DNA of 64,000 nucleotides from DAMCAP01 sp032059445 (lineage in GTDB: Bacteria > Bacillota > Clostridia > Oscillospirales > Ruminococcaceae): contig DAMCAP010000004.1 in the NCBI GenBank assembly GCA_032059445.1, positions 77,876 through 141,875 of the forward strand, in the 5' to 3' direction. Made by a program: the position numbers and the translations under genes. The notes under the pieces are model-generated. The model was not told the DNA's origin and ran no database searches. It saw only the letters and a list, made by a program, of their open reading frames with translations. Each line of letters opens with the position of its first letter. Positions within the stretch are counted from its first letter, which is position 1. This document shows, one piece after another, positions 17,752-26,738 of the stretch.

Positions 17752-18813
17752 ATGGATATACAAAACCCAGCCGACAAAGAGCGCCACTTGCAAGGGATTG
17801 TAGCCCCTTTGCTTACGTGGTATGCCCAAAATGCCCGTGAGCTGCCTTGGCGCAGAAATACAGAGCCGTACTCCGTGTGGGTATCGGAGATTATGCTGCA
17901 ACAGACCAGAGTCGAGGCGGTCAAGCCTTATTTCGAGCGTTTTATACAGCAGCTACCCAGCATAGAGCATCTTGCAAATGCAGAGGAAGGGGAGCTGCTA
18001 AAACTCTGGGAGGGTCTGGGGTATTATAGCAGAGCCAGAAACCTCCAAAAGGCTGCTCAGATCATCAGTCAAAGCTATGAGGGTATATTCCCAGCTAGCT
18101 ATGAGCAAATACGCGCTCTACCGGGGATCGGAGATTATACCGCTGGGGCAATCTGCTCCATCTGCTTTGGTATGCCGACCCCCGCAGTAGATGGCAACGT
18201 GCTGCGGGTCATCGCCAGAGTTACCGCCGATGACACCGACATCGCAGACCCAATCTACAAAAAGCAGGTGGCAAGGGAGCTGGCAGCCGTTTATCCTAGA
18301 TCGCAGTGTGGCGACTTTACCCAAAGCCTCATGGAGCTGGGGGCTGTGATCTGCACTCCCAATAAATCACCCCAATGTAGTTGCTGCCCACTGAAGGAGC
18401 TGTGTCAAGCTCGGCAAAAGCAGCTGCAAGGAATTTTGCCGATAAAATCAAAGAAAAAAGCCCGTAAGCAAGAGCAAAAGACAGTGTTGCTGCTGTATTG
18501 TGAGGGCAGGCTGGCAGTAAGGCAGCGAGAAGCTAGCGGTCTTCTGGGTGGGCTCTGGGAGCTACCCAATCTCGAGGGGAGCTTATCTCCCCAAGAGGTG
18601 GAGCTTTGGCTCGATACCTTTGGGCTTACAGTCCAAATCATCACTGCATCTACAAGCCATAAGCATATTTTTACCCATGTGGAGTGGAGCATGCACAGCT
18701 ATATAGTGGAGTGTGATCGGATGCATGCTGATTTTTGGTGGGCTACCAAGGATGAGCTAAGTACACAGATTACAATGCCCACTGCCTTTAAGAAGCTGCT
18801 GCCTGCAAAATAG
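17752..18813 (+). CDS. mutY: A/G-specific adenine glycosylase MutY
   Basis: 353 residues. Removes adenine mispaired with 8-oxoguanine. Catalytic Glu in WVSEIMLQQTRVE (about residue 44), helix-hairpin-helix LPGIGDYTAGA, catalytic Asp in PAVDGNVLRV, and an iron-sulphur loop with four cysteines spaced C-x7-C-x2-C-x5-C in CTPNKSPQCSCCPLKELC; the first spacing is one residue longer than the usual x6. A NUDIX-like C-terminal domain (LLGGLWELPNLEG) recognises 8-oxoG. AAAGGAA precedes the ATG. recG follows 37 bp downstream, forming a small DNA-repair unit. Confidence 0.95.
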   Translation: MDIQNPADKERHLQGIVAPLLTWYAQNARELPWRRNTEPYSVWVSEIMLQQTRVEAVKPYFERFIQQLPSIEHLANAEEGELLKLWEGLGYYSRARNLQKAAQIISQSYEGIFPASYEQIRALPGIGDYTAGAICSICFGMPTPAVDGNVLRVIARVTADDTDIADPIYKKQVARELAAVYPRSQCGDFTQSLMELGAVICTPNKSPQCSCCPLKELCQARQKQLQGILPIKSKKKARKQEQKTVLLLYCEGRLAVRQREASGLLGGLWELPNLEGSLSPQEVELWLDTFGLTVQIITASTSHKHIFTHVEWSMHSYIVECDRMHADFWWATKDELSTQITMPTAFKKLLPAK

Positions 18814-18850
18814 TGAGCATCTCACATTACAGTAGATAGGGGGAGAGACT

Positions 18851-20890
18851 TTGCCGGAGCTTAAGACAGGTATACAGTACTTAAAGGGTGTAGGCCAGCA
18901 CAGGGCGACCCTATATAAGAAGCTGGGGATTGAAACCATCGGGCAGCTACTCTACCACCTGCCCAGAAGCTATATTGACCTTACCGCTCCTTTGCGGATT
19001 GGTGATCTGCTATCGGGGCAAAGCGGTGCTGTGCGGGTGATGATTCTGGCCAAAAGCCCCGAGCAGCGGATCAGGGGCGGGCTTTCGGTCTTTAAGGTGA
19101 AGGTGACTGATGGCGAAGAAGATATGATGGTTACCTTTTTTAATACGAAATATACTGTAGATGCACTGAAGCTTCAAGAAGAATACATCTTATATGGAGC
19201 AGTAACCAAAGAAGGCAATCGGATACAGATGAGCTCCCCTATGGTGATCTCCACACAACTGGCAGGTAGCATGATGCCCATCTACCCTGCGGTCGCGGGG
19301 CTAAGCTCTAAATCAATCGCCACCGATATACAAAGAGCTTTATCAATGGTAGGAGAGCAGATCCCCGATATAATCCCCCAGGTACTTCGGCAGCAGCAGG
19401 GGCTGTGCCATATTTATTTTGCAATGGAAAATATCCATAACCCCAAGACGATGGAGGACTTTGAAACAGCCAAGACGCGGCTGATCTTTGAGGAGCTCTT
19501 TATACTCTCTGCGGCGCTGCTACGCTCCCGCAAGGACAAGCACCGTAGCCCTGTAGCGCCTATGGAGCGGGTGGACATGCAGAAGTTTTGGAACAAAATC
19601 CCCTTCGAGCCCACTTTTGGTCAGCAACAGAGTATTTCGCAGATCCTCTCTGATTTGATGGGCAGCACTGCTATGAACCGCCTCGTGCAGGGGGATGTAG
19701 GCAGTGGCAAAACCATCGTGGCGGCTGCGGCTGCATATTTCACCATCCAAAATGGTGGTCAGGTGGCGTTGATGGCACCTACGGAAATTCTCGCCGCACA
19801 GCATGCCCAAAATCTCACCCCGATTTTTGCTGATCTGGGCATCGAGGTGGAGCTGATTGTTGGCTCTTTAAGCCCCAAGCAAAAGCGACTGCGGCGGGAG
19901 CGTGCGGAGCAGGGGGAGGTAGGGCTGGTCATCGGTACCCATGCTCTGCTGACAGAAGATACGATGTTTCACAATCTAAGCCTTGTGATCACCGACGAGC
20001 AGCATCGTTTTGGAGTAGGGCAGCGGGCCTCGCTGATCGCCAAGGGCAAGGAGCTGCATACGCTGGTTATGTCTGCAACTCCCATCCCTCGTACCTTGTC
20101 GTTGATTATCTATGGGGATCTTGATATTTCGGTGATCAAAGAGCTACCGAAGGGGAGGTTACCCGTCAAGACCTACTGCATCGATAGTGGTAAGCGGCAG
20201 CGGGCTTATGGCTTTATCAAGGAGCACCTCAACCGAGGCTTACAGGCTTATATCGTCTGCCCTTTGGTAGAAGAAAATGATACTTCTGAGCTTGCTTCAG
20301 CCAGTGCCATGTACCAAGAGCTTAGCGAAAGAGATTTTGTAGGATATCGGTTGGGTCTGGTACACGGCAAGATGAAAGCAAAGGACAAAGATGCTGTGAT
20401 GGCGCAGTTTAAGGCGGGAGAGCTCCAACTGCTGGTATCCACCACTGTGATTGAGGTGGGGGTAGATGTGCCCAATGCAGTGATTATGCTGGTTGAGAAT
20501 GCCGAGCGCTTCGGCCTAAGCCAGTTGCACCAGCTGAGAGGTCGGGTAGGCAGGGGCACCGTGCAGTCACACTGTATTTTGGTGTCGGATGCCAAATCTC
20601 CTCTTACGCTAGAGCGCTTAGGTGTACTGTGTAAGACTACCGACGGCTTTGCCATTGCGGAGGAAGACCTAAGACTGAGAGGGCCTGGTGATTTCTTTGG
20701 CAACAGGCAGCATGGCCTGCCCAGCCTTGCCATTGCAAATCTCGCTAAGGATGTTAGCATCCTGCATATGGCACAGGAGGCAGCCGCAGAGGTGCTGACA
20801 GAAGATCCGCAGCTACAGCATCGAGAAAACCGCTTGCTGGGGGAAAAGGTCGCAGCAATGCTGGAGCATCTTGCCTCAACGGCAAATTAA
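18851..20890 (+). CDS. recG: ATP-dependent DNA helicase RecG
   Basis: 679 residues from a TTG start after GGGGGAGAG. N-terminal wedge/OB domain, then superfamily-2 helicase motifs: Walker A GDVGSGKT (about residue 284), DEQH box in ITDEQHRFGVGQR, SATPIPRTL (motif III), and motifs V/VI in STTVIEVGVDVPNA and QLRGRVGRG. RecG reverses stalled replication forks and processes Holliday junctions. It is the second gene after mutY and ends at a strong terminator. Confidence 0.96.
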   Translation: MPELKTGIQYLKGVGQHRATLYKKLGIETIGQLLYHLPRSYIDLTAPLRIGDLLSGQSGAVRVMILAKSPEQRIRGGLSVFKVKVTDGEEDMMVTFFNTKYTVDALKLQEEYILYGAVTKEGNRIQMSSPMVISTQLAGSMMPIYPAVAGLSSKSIATDIQRALSMVGEQIPDIIPQVLRQQQGLCHIYFAMENIHNPKTMEDFETAKTRLIFEELFILSAALLRSRKDKHRSPVAPMERVDMQKFWNKIPFEPTFGQQQSISQILSDLMGSTAMNRLVQGDVGSGKTIVAAAAAYFTIQNGGQVALMAPTEILAAQHAQNLTPIFADLGIEVELIVGSLSPKQKRLRRERAEQGEVGLVIGTHALLTEDTMFHNLSLVITDEQHRFGVGQRASLIAKGKELHTLVMSATPIPRTLSLIIYGDLDISVIKELPKGRLPVKTYCIDSGKRQRAYGFIKEHLNRGLQAYIVCPLVEENDTSELASASAMYQELSERDFVGYRLGLVHGKMKAKDKDAVMAQFKAGELQLLVSTTVIEVGVDVPNAVIMLVENAERFGLSQLHQLRGRVGRGTVQSHCILVSDAKSPLTLERLGVLCKTTDGFAIAEEDLRLRGPGDFFGNRQHGLPSLAIANLAKDVSILHMAQEAAAEVLTEDPQLQHRENRLLGEKVAAMLEHLASTAN

Positions 20891-20929
20891 GCTGTTTACG
20901 GCAGCTGTATATTGATAATGTTGAATGCC

Positions 20930-20962
20930 AAAAGCCGGAAGCTATAATAGCTTCCGGCTTTT
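20930..20962 (+). terminator. Terminator after recG
   Basis: Perfect 14-bp stem AAAAGCCGGAAGCT (20930-20943) / AGCTTCCGGCTTTT (20949-20962) with a 5-base loop, 39 bases after the recG stop. Confidence 0.9.
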
Positions 20963-21644
20963 GTAAGTAATGAGGTGGGGATAGTAAAGTAGGGGTGTGG
21001 AGGATGGGTATAGACCTATCAGCCACACAGGGCTTTGCTGCTATCGTAGGTAGTACATCGGATACAGTGATACCTGCCAGTCAACGTATAAGGAGGTGTA
21101 ATTTTTCAAACTGTTGATGTCTTGATTGAGGTCAGCAGTTTTCGACTCTATGGAAGAGAAGATGTGCTTCAAATGTACCAAGCGTCACCGATCAGCAGAT
21201 CGATGTTTTGATTGTTTGCTGCTTGTGCTGACAAGCGGCAGATCATCAGCGAGCGGAGGCTCAGTAAAAAAACAATAGCAGGATGATGATACGCTTGTAG
21301 CGTGTGCGAAGAAGTATGCTTATTGTATGATCATCGTTCGCGTTGGTTATATTTGAAAACCAGTTAGTTATGACTAACTACGCCTAATGATAACATACTC
21401 TCAATATCATTGTCAAGGCCGATCTTATAGGTTTAATAAATTAAAAAAATGAACCCTAGGTTTAGACTCGATAACGGCAGCACCACGAAAAAACCAGTAA
21501 CCATAAGCGCAAAAAAGATGAAGAGCATGCACCTACCCTCATCTCTATGGGCGAACTATATGGTTGCTGGTTATTTGGGTCATATTGCGATGGTGCTACT
21601 TTGCTCTCTTTGTGTGGAGGAATTAGGGCATACCTTATAGATAC
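20963..21644. other. Intergenic region of about 680 bp with no supported gene
   Basis: After AGGAGGTG (21091-21098) a frame on the plus strand reads VDVLIEVSSFRLYGRED and onward to a TGA near 21207, then continues open to about 21287. It lacks a proper start and may be a decayed gene fragment. The region 21360-21450 is AT-rich. A 63-codon open frame at 21449-21640 has no ribosome binding site and a composition unlike the real genes. I recognise no RNA gene. Confidence 0.4.
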
Positions 21645-22484
21645 TCACTCCCAGCGCTTGATCGGATCAAAGCCGTAGTACTGTACAATCTCTAGCAGAG
21701 GGCTGTTGGCAATATCTTTTGGGGTAACCAGCTTGCCTTGATCAGCATCGAGGTCTATACCTTGCAACATATAAGGGTACCATACAATATGAGAGCAGTG
21801 GGTGCCGATCATCTCTTCAATAGGCATCATTTTAGTTTTGAACCCAGCCAAAAGAAAGTACCTACGATTAATGAGGTTTTGTAGAGAAAACTGAGTAACC
21901 TGATCTTTAATTTCTAGGCTTGTATCTTTGGGGCGAAGCAGCAGAAAGCTTGTGTATCGGCGCCAGTGGTTGACATCTTGTAAGGCGGAGCGTTGCCCTA
22001 TGGTAAAAGCTTCAAGAGTAACTCCCTTGGCTGCATCTACCACAAGCGCAGCATGACCATGATTATAGCCAAAGGTACCGGTAGAGCGAGTGATCAAGAT
22101 ATCACCATTTTGGATTGAGTGCAGTGGGAATCCCCATGCGGTATCGCCTTGATCGTTGGTATAGATTTTTTCGATGGTGATGGGATTAAGGAAATCCAGT
22201 GAAACCGCCGGGCGGTTAAAAAAATGATACTGATGCGTCAGCAGCGTTTGCTTCCCATCGTGGTGACTAAATAGCTCATCAACTGCTGATTTACCGAGCC
22301 CTGTCTGCGTAAGTAGGGTATTATAGTCCGCTTCCTCAAGAGCAGGCTGGCTTAGTATCGGCAGCAGATTGACGATGGGGTAGTTGGGGTACCATACTCG
22401 AGGCAGAGTAAAGATTGTGGCAATCGGAAGCAGTAGCCCGATGATAAAACTGAGTGCCAAAGCAAGAATAGTTTTCCTACGCAT
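21645..22484 (-). CDS. YiiX/YaeF-like permuted papain-fold (NlpC/P60 superfamily) protein
   Basis: 279 residues from the ATG at 22484, chosen because AAAGGAG stands just before it and a signal peptide follows at once (RRKTILALALSFIIGLLL). The order of catalytic elements fits the permuted papain-fold family: first QNGDILITRSTG and NHGHAALVVDA (His), then later GTHCSHIVWYPYMLQGID (Cys). Members are amidases or peptidases on cell-wall peptides or lipids. It is monocistronic and convergent with recG. Substrate unknown. Confidence 0.7.
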   Translation of the reverse strand: MRRKTILALALSFIIGLLLPIATIFTLPRVWYPNYPIVNLLPILSQPALEEADYNTLLTQTGLGKSAVDELFSHHDGKQTLLTHQYHFFNRPAVSLDFLNPITIEKIYTNDQGDTAWGFPLHSIQNGDILITRSTGTFGYNHGHAALVVDAAKGVTLEAFTIGQRSALQDVNHWRRYTSFLLLRPKDTSLEIKDQVTQFSLQNLINRRYFLLAGFKTKMMPIEEMIGTHCSHIVWYPYMLQGIDLDADQGKLVTPKDIANSPLLEIVQYYGFDPIKRWE

Positions 22485-22700
22485 GGAGTCTCCTTTGCGG
22501 GCAAAGGTTTTGATGCTTTTTGCAGATAGTATTGGCCAAAAGCGGTGGCAATACACAGATAGTTTAAGTATCAGAGCTATGAGGGGCTTAGGGTGGTAGT
22601 AAAAGGTAAACGCAGTTGAGATTTTGGGCATTTGATGAATTACATACGGGGGATTTATAGATACTGTCTATGGGCATTGGCATGATATACAAATAATCAA

Positions 22701-22730
22701 TTGGACTTTTTGCCAATATGTTTATATACT
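22701..22730 (+). promoter_or_regulatory. Probable promoter of the ABC importer operon
   Basis: TTGGAC (22701-22706), an 18-base spacer and TATACT (22725-22730), 43 bases before the start codon of the substrate-binding protein. Confidence 0.5.
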
Positions 22731-22772
22731 TTTGTTGTACGACAAAATAATACTTTAACAACCGGAGGAACT

Positions 22773-23921
22773 ATGAAAAAGACATTAGCCGCCTTATTGA
22801 TAGCTCTAACAATCGGGTCTATGACAGGCTGTGCAAGTACCCCAGCGATTGCTCCTTCTACAGCTGACCCTGCTTCGCAGGCAGCAGCGCCCAAAGAAAT
22901 ACCAACCCTGACCATATCTTGGGGAAATGAGATGCATACCGGCATTATGAACCTACCTTTTGCAGCCCCAGAGCTTTTTAAAGATAAATCAGCAAGAGTC
23001 AACCCCTTAAGTGATAGCCACGGTGAGATCATCAAGGACGGTGAAGTAATTGCAATCGTCAACCGTGTGGTAACCAAGGGCGGAGCAGAGTGCGCTACTA
23101 TGATGGGGCAAAACCATCTCGACGTGGCTTTTACCTCTAGTACTGCTATGTTGACCGCATATGATACAGGCACTGAGCTCAATATCCATGCACCGATCCA
23201 GTGTGACGGCGTGGCGATTGCAGCGGTCAAAGATGCACCATACAGCAACTTCGAGGAGCTGGTGGCTTATGCCAAGAAGGCCGATATGCCCATCAAGGCA
23301 GGCTATCACTCTGCGGTGAGTAGCCCAAGAATCGTACTGGAGTCAGCACTGAGTGAAGCAGGGCTGAAGGTCACTGAGGATCCATCGGAATTTGATGCGG
23401 ATGTACTGATGGTCGACCTTAAGGGTATACAAAACCTGATCCCCTCTCTGACCAGCAAGCAGGTAGACCTGTGGGCAGGCCCAGCGCCAAACCCTCAGAT
23501 CGCTGAGGAAACTGGCGTAGGTAAGATCATCGCTACCCTAAACGATCTGCCTGGCGGCAAGTGGGTTAACTTCCCCTGCTGTGTACTGGCTGCAAGAGAT
23601 GAGATCTATACCAAGCACCCTGAGGTAATTGATGCGCTGGCATCCATCACCACTGATGCTGCAAACTTCGCAAACGATCATAAGGCAGAGGCTTCTAAGC
23701 TGATCTCTCCGATCATTGGCGTAGAAGAAGATGTACTCATGATGTCTAATATCGTATATACCACCAAGCCCGATGAGAGATTCCAAAACGGTATCGGCAT
23801 TTACTTTGATGCAATGACCAAGATGGGCAAGTTTAATGGTCGCATCGCTTCCAAGAGCTTTGACGAAGTCAAGACAGAGGTATTTAACTTCGACTCTGTC
23901 AACAAGCTGCACCAAAACTAA
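22773..23921 (+). CDS. ABC transporter substrate-binding lipoprotein, nitrate/sulfonate/taurine (NMT1-like) type
   Basis: 382 residues from the ATG at 22773, placed by CCGGAGGAACT and the lipoprotein signal LTIGSMTGC (Cys about 24). The mature protein has the two-lobed NMT1/SsuA plan: MGQNHLDVAFTSSTAM, then VDLWAGPAPNPQIAEETG near the hinge. It should deliver a small substrate to the permease and ATPase encoded next. The substrate is unknown; the genomic link with the YjiL/YjiM pair suggests one that is handled reductively. Confidence 0.85.
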   Translation: MKKTLAALLIALTIGSMTGCASTPAIAPSTADPASQAAAPKEIPTLTISWGNEMHTGIMNLPFAAPELFKDKSARVNPLSDSHGEIIKDGEVIAIVNRVVTKGGAECATMMGQNHLDVAFTSSTAMLTAYDTGTELNIHAPIQCDGVAIAAVKDAPYSNFEELVAYAKKADMPIKAGYHSAVSSPRIVLESALSEAGLKVTEDPSEFDADVLMVDLKGIQNLIPSLTSKQVDLWAGPAPNPQIAEETGVGKIIATLNDLPGGKWVNFPCCVLAARDEIYTKHPEVIDALASITTDAANFANDHKAEASKLISPIIGVEEDVLMMSNIVYTTKPDERFQNGIGIYFDAMTKMGKFNGRIASKSFDEVKTEVFNFDSVNKLHQN

Positions 23922-23937
23922 CGTAGCTCCTTGTTTA

Positions 23938-23980
23938 CCAGACCCCTTGGAACACCTTTGCTTGGTTACTGGGGGTCTGG
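23938..23980 (+). terminator. Hairpin between binding-protein and permease genes
   Basis: CCAGACCCC (23938-23946) pairs with GGGGTCTGG (23972-23980), followed by TTTGT. Such an internal hairpin often lowers expression of permease genes relative to the binding protein. Confidence 0.55.
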
Positions 23981-24039
23981 TTTGTAATATTTATGGAGTC
24001 AGCTATATTACAATCACCATAAACTAAGGCAGGTAAATC

Positions 24040-24876
24040 ATGAAAAATAATAATCGATCCATCATCGTGCCTTTTATGCTGCCGGTAATGTTCGTCATTG
24101 CTTGGTGGATTGCAGCGGCATCGGTCAAAAATCACTTTGTATTACCTTTACCTCAGAGTGTACTTTATAACTTTAGTCACGGTATGGACAACTTCATTGG
24201 ACTAGGCTCCATACCTCGTAACATCTTTTTTAGCTTGATCAGGGTGCTGTTGGGCTACTGCCTAGGTGTACTGGTGGCACTACCCTTGGGTCTGGTCATG
24301 GGCTATGTACCCGTGGTGTGTGATTTCTTTGAGAGCTTTTTCAATCTCTTTAAGCCTGTGCCTCCGCTGGCTTGGCAGCCACTGGTGCTGGGTTGGTTTG
24401 GCGTCAATAGCCTTGCCACACTCTTTGGGGTGGCCTATGGGGCGAGATTTGTGTATTGGGATAACTTCAAGCTCTCGATGATTTTTTTAATTGCGCTGGG
24501 TACCTTCTTCCCAGTGCTGGGCAATGTAGTATTTGGGGTCAAAAATGTCAGAAAGACACTGATAGAATCTGCCATGGTGCTGGGTGCAGGCAAAAAGGAC
24601 ATTTTCTTTCGGGTATTGCTCCCCGCCGCGGCGCCCACCATTATCAATGGACTGCGGATGGGTCTTGCTACCGCTTGGGCCTGCCTTGTAGGTGCAGAGA
24701 TGCTGCCAGGCAGCCCCTCGGGTGTCGGTTATCTGATCACCCATGCTTATGAGCTTGCCAGGATCGATCTGGTCATCACCGGTATCATTTGCATCGGTGG
24801 GGTAGGCTGGTGCCTCGATGCTGTGTATAAGTATATCGCAGGCAGGTATTTTTCGTGGGAAAGCAAAATGCGGTAA
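24040..24876 (+). CDS. ABC transporter permease, SsuC/TauC type
   Basis: 278 residues with about six membrane helices and the permease loop ESAMVLGAGKKDIFFRVLLP at about residue 176 that contacts the ATPase, followed by GLRMGLATAWACLVGAEM, a common SsuC/TauC stretch. It is the membrane component of the importer whose binding protein and ATPase flank it. Confidence 0.9.
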   Translation: MKNNNRSIIVPFMLPVMFVIAWWIAAASVKNHFVLPLPQSVLYNFSHGMDNFIGLGSIPRNIFFSLIRVLLGYCLGVLVALPLGLVMGYVPVVCDFFESFFNLFKPVPPLAWQPLVLGWFGVNSLATLFGVAYGARFVYWDNFKLSMIFLIALGTFFPVLGNVVFGVKNVRKTLIESAMVLGAGKKDIFFRVLLPAAAPTIINGLRMGLATAWACLVGAEMLPGSPSGVGYLITHAYELARIDLVITGIICIGGVGWCLDAVYKYIAGRYFSWESKMR

Positions 24877-25044
24877 GAAGCTGATGATCCAGCGTAGCAG
24901 GGGTACACTGCAAATAGCTGATCATCCATGGTTGTACTTATGCGGGAGCCTTTTCACGAGATAGGCGCCTACACGGCAGAAGTGCATCATAGTAACGCAC
25001 CGTTAAGCGATTACTGCGTTTACAGTATAGTAAGGGAGCAGCGT

Positions 25045-25797
25045 ATGCATTACATAAATATCGAGAAGGTTTGTAAAACCTTTATCACCAGCAAAAACAG
25101 CTTTACTGCTCTGACCGATGTCAATCTTTCGGTGGGGGAGTCGGAATTTGTCTGCATCCTGGGGCCCTCGGGCTGCGGTAAGTCGACCCTACTGCGGATT
25201 GTGGCAGGGCTCGAGCAGGCAACAAGCGGCAAAGTATATTATGACGGCAACGAAATCAATAAGCCCGATAAAAAAATCGGTATGGTATTTCAGAATTATT
25301 CTCTAATGCCTTGGCTGACAGTACGAGAAAATATCTCTCTCGGTCTGCGGTTTGACGGCAAAAGCAGGCAGGAGCAGCAGGAGCGGGCAGAGCATTATCT
25401 TGAGATGATCAATATGAAGAGCTTTGGCAACGCTTACCCCTATGAGCTGTCGGGCGGTATGCAGCAGCGCGTAGCAATTGCGCGCGCGCTTGCAAATGAG
25501 CCGGATGTGCTACTGATGGATGAGCCCTTTGGCGCGCTGGATGCGTACACCCGCATCGTGCTACAAAAGGAGCTGCTGAGCATCTGGGGAAAACACAAAA
25601 AAACCATCCTGTTTGTTACACACAGTGTAGACGAGGCCATCTACCTTGCTGATCGGATCATCTTTATGCCCGGTAAGGTTGGAGGGGAGATCCAAGAGAT
25701 ACTAGTGGATATGCCCCGAATCAGAGAGCGTAAGGACCCCCGCTATGGTGAGCTGACCGATCAGCTGCTTCAGATGTTTGATGCTGTAGAGCAGTAA
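25045..25797 (+). CDS. ABC transporter ATP-binding protein, SsuB/TauB type
   Basis: 250 residues from the ATG at 25045; an in-frame ATG at 24928 would add 39 residues unlike the family. Walker A GPSGCGKST, Q-loop MVFQNYSLMPW, signature LSGGMQQRVAIARAL, Walker B VLLMDEPFGALD and switch VTHSVDEA are intact, all in the form typical of nitrate/sulfonate/taurine importers. It is 168 bp after the permease and 64 bp before the yjiL-like gene, so these genes probably share a transcript. Confidence 0.92.
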   Translation: MHYINIEKVCKTFITSKNSFTALTDVNLSVGESEFVCILGPSGCGKSTLLRIVAGLEQATSGKVYYDGNEINKPDKKIGMVFQNYSLMPWLTVRENISLGLRFDGKSRQEQQERAEHYLEMINMKSFGNAYPYELSGGMQQRVAIARALANEPDVLLMDEPFGALDAYTRIVLQKELLSIWGKHKKTILFVTHSVDEAIYLADRIIFMPGKVGGEIQEILVDMPRIRERKDPRYGELTDQLLQMFDAVEQ

Positions 25798-25861
25798 ATG
25801 ACAGTGCACCTTTGGCGGTGAAAATAGGCAGTTAAAAGCCGCGTATGGGAGGAGATCACAA

Positions 25862-26629
25862 ATGAGCTATATCGGGATCGACATCGGATCGACCTATGCC
25901 AAGCTGGCAGTGCTAGATCACAATCAAAAGATCGTTATGACGAGGGTGCTCCCTACTGGCTGGAGCAGCCCTAAGGCAGCAGAGCAGATCAGAGAGCTGC
26001 TGGAGCAGGAGGGCTATGATCTTGATCAAGCTAAGGTGGTGGCCACAGGCTATGGGCGCATCGCTGTACCTTATGCTCACAAAGCGGTTACTGAGATCAG
26101 CTGCCATGCCAAGGGAGTGACCCATATTTTTGCAGAGGAGCGCTGCACTGTTATCGACATCGGCGGGCAGGATACCAAAGTAATCAGCATTGATCAGGGC
26201 ATGGTGAAGGGTTTTATCATGAATGATAAATGCTCCGCAGGGACCGGCAGATTTTTGGAGGTCATGGCAAATACCATGGGCACAAATGTTGCGGAGCTTT
26301 GCAAGCTGGCAAAGCAGGGGGGCGGAGTGAGTATCAGCTCGATGTGCACCGTCTTTGCTGAATCAGAGGTCATCAGCTTGATGGCATCGGGTGAATCGAA
26401 AGAAAACATCGCCCATGCCCTTGTCAGCTCCATTACCGATAAGGTCAAGAGCCTTTGCTCTAGGAGCCTGTCGTCAGGGGAGCGGGTGTATCTGTCGGGT
26501 GGCTTGTGTGACTGCCCATATATTTTGGAGAGTTTATCCCAAAAGCTTGGTACTACGGTGGAATCCGACTCCCTTGGGCGCTTTGCGGGAGCAGTGGGCG
26601 CGGCAGTACTGGCAGCAGGGATTAAGTAG
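25862..26629 (+). CDS. yjiL: BadF/BadG/HgdC-family ATPase, activator of the adjacent dehydratase-like protein (YjiL type)
   Basis: 255 residues, the size of HgdC-type activators. ASKHA-fold ATP motifs IGIDIGSTYAKLAV (residue 4 on) and VIDIGGQDTKVI; the two cysteines that bridge a [4Fe-4S] cluster in the homodimer lie in NDKCSAGTGRF (C124) and SSMCTVFAESEV. Such proteins use ATP to push a low-potential electron into a partner iron-sulphur enzyme. The partner is the next gene, 109 bp downstream. AGGAG precedes the ATG. Confidence 0.9.
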   Translation: MSYIGIDIGSTYAKLAVLDHNQKIVMTRVLPTGWSSPKAAEQIRELLEQEGYDLDQAKVVATGYGRIAVPYAHKAVTEISCHAKGVTHIFAEERCTVIDIGGQDTKVISIDQGMVKGFIMNDKCSAGTGRFLEVMANTMGTNVAELCKLAKQGGGVSISSMCTVFAESEVISLMASGESKENIAHALVSSITDKVKSLCSRSLSSGERVYLSGGLCDCPYILESLSQKLGTTVESDSLGRFAGAVGAAVLAAGIK

Positions 26630-26738
26630 AGGATCTACGAGGCGCATCGCAAGGTTGTTTACTCTAATATAGACAAAAGCAGAATTTCTTATAGACAGTC
26701 AGTGATACCCATAAAACACAAAGAAATGAGGAAATCAG

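Noticed and set aside
21449..21640. 63-codon plus-strand open frame
   Set aside because: No ribosome binding site, no recognisable domain, and codon use unlike neighbouring genes.
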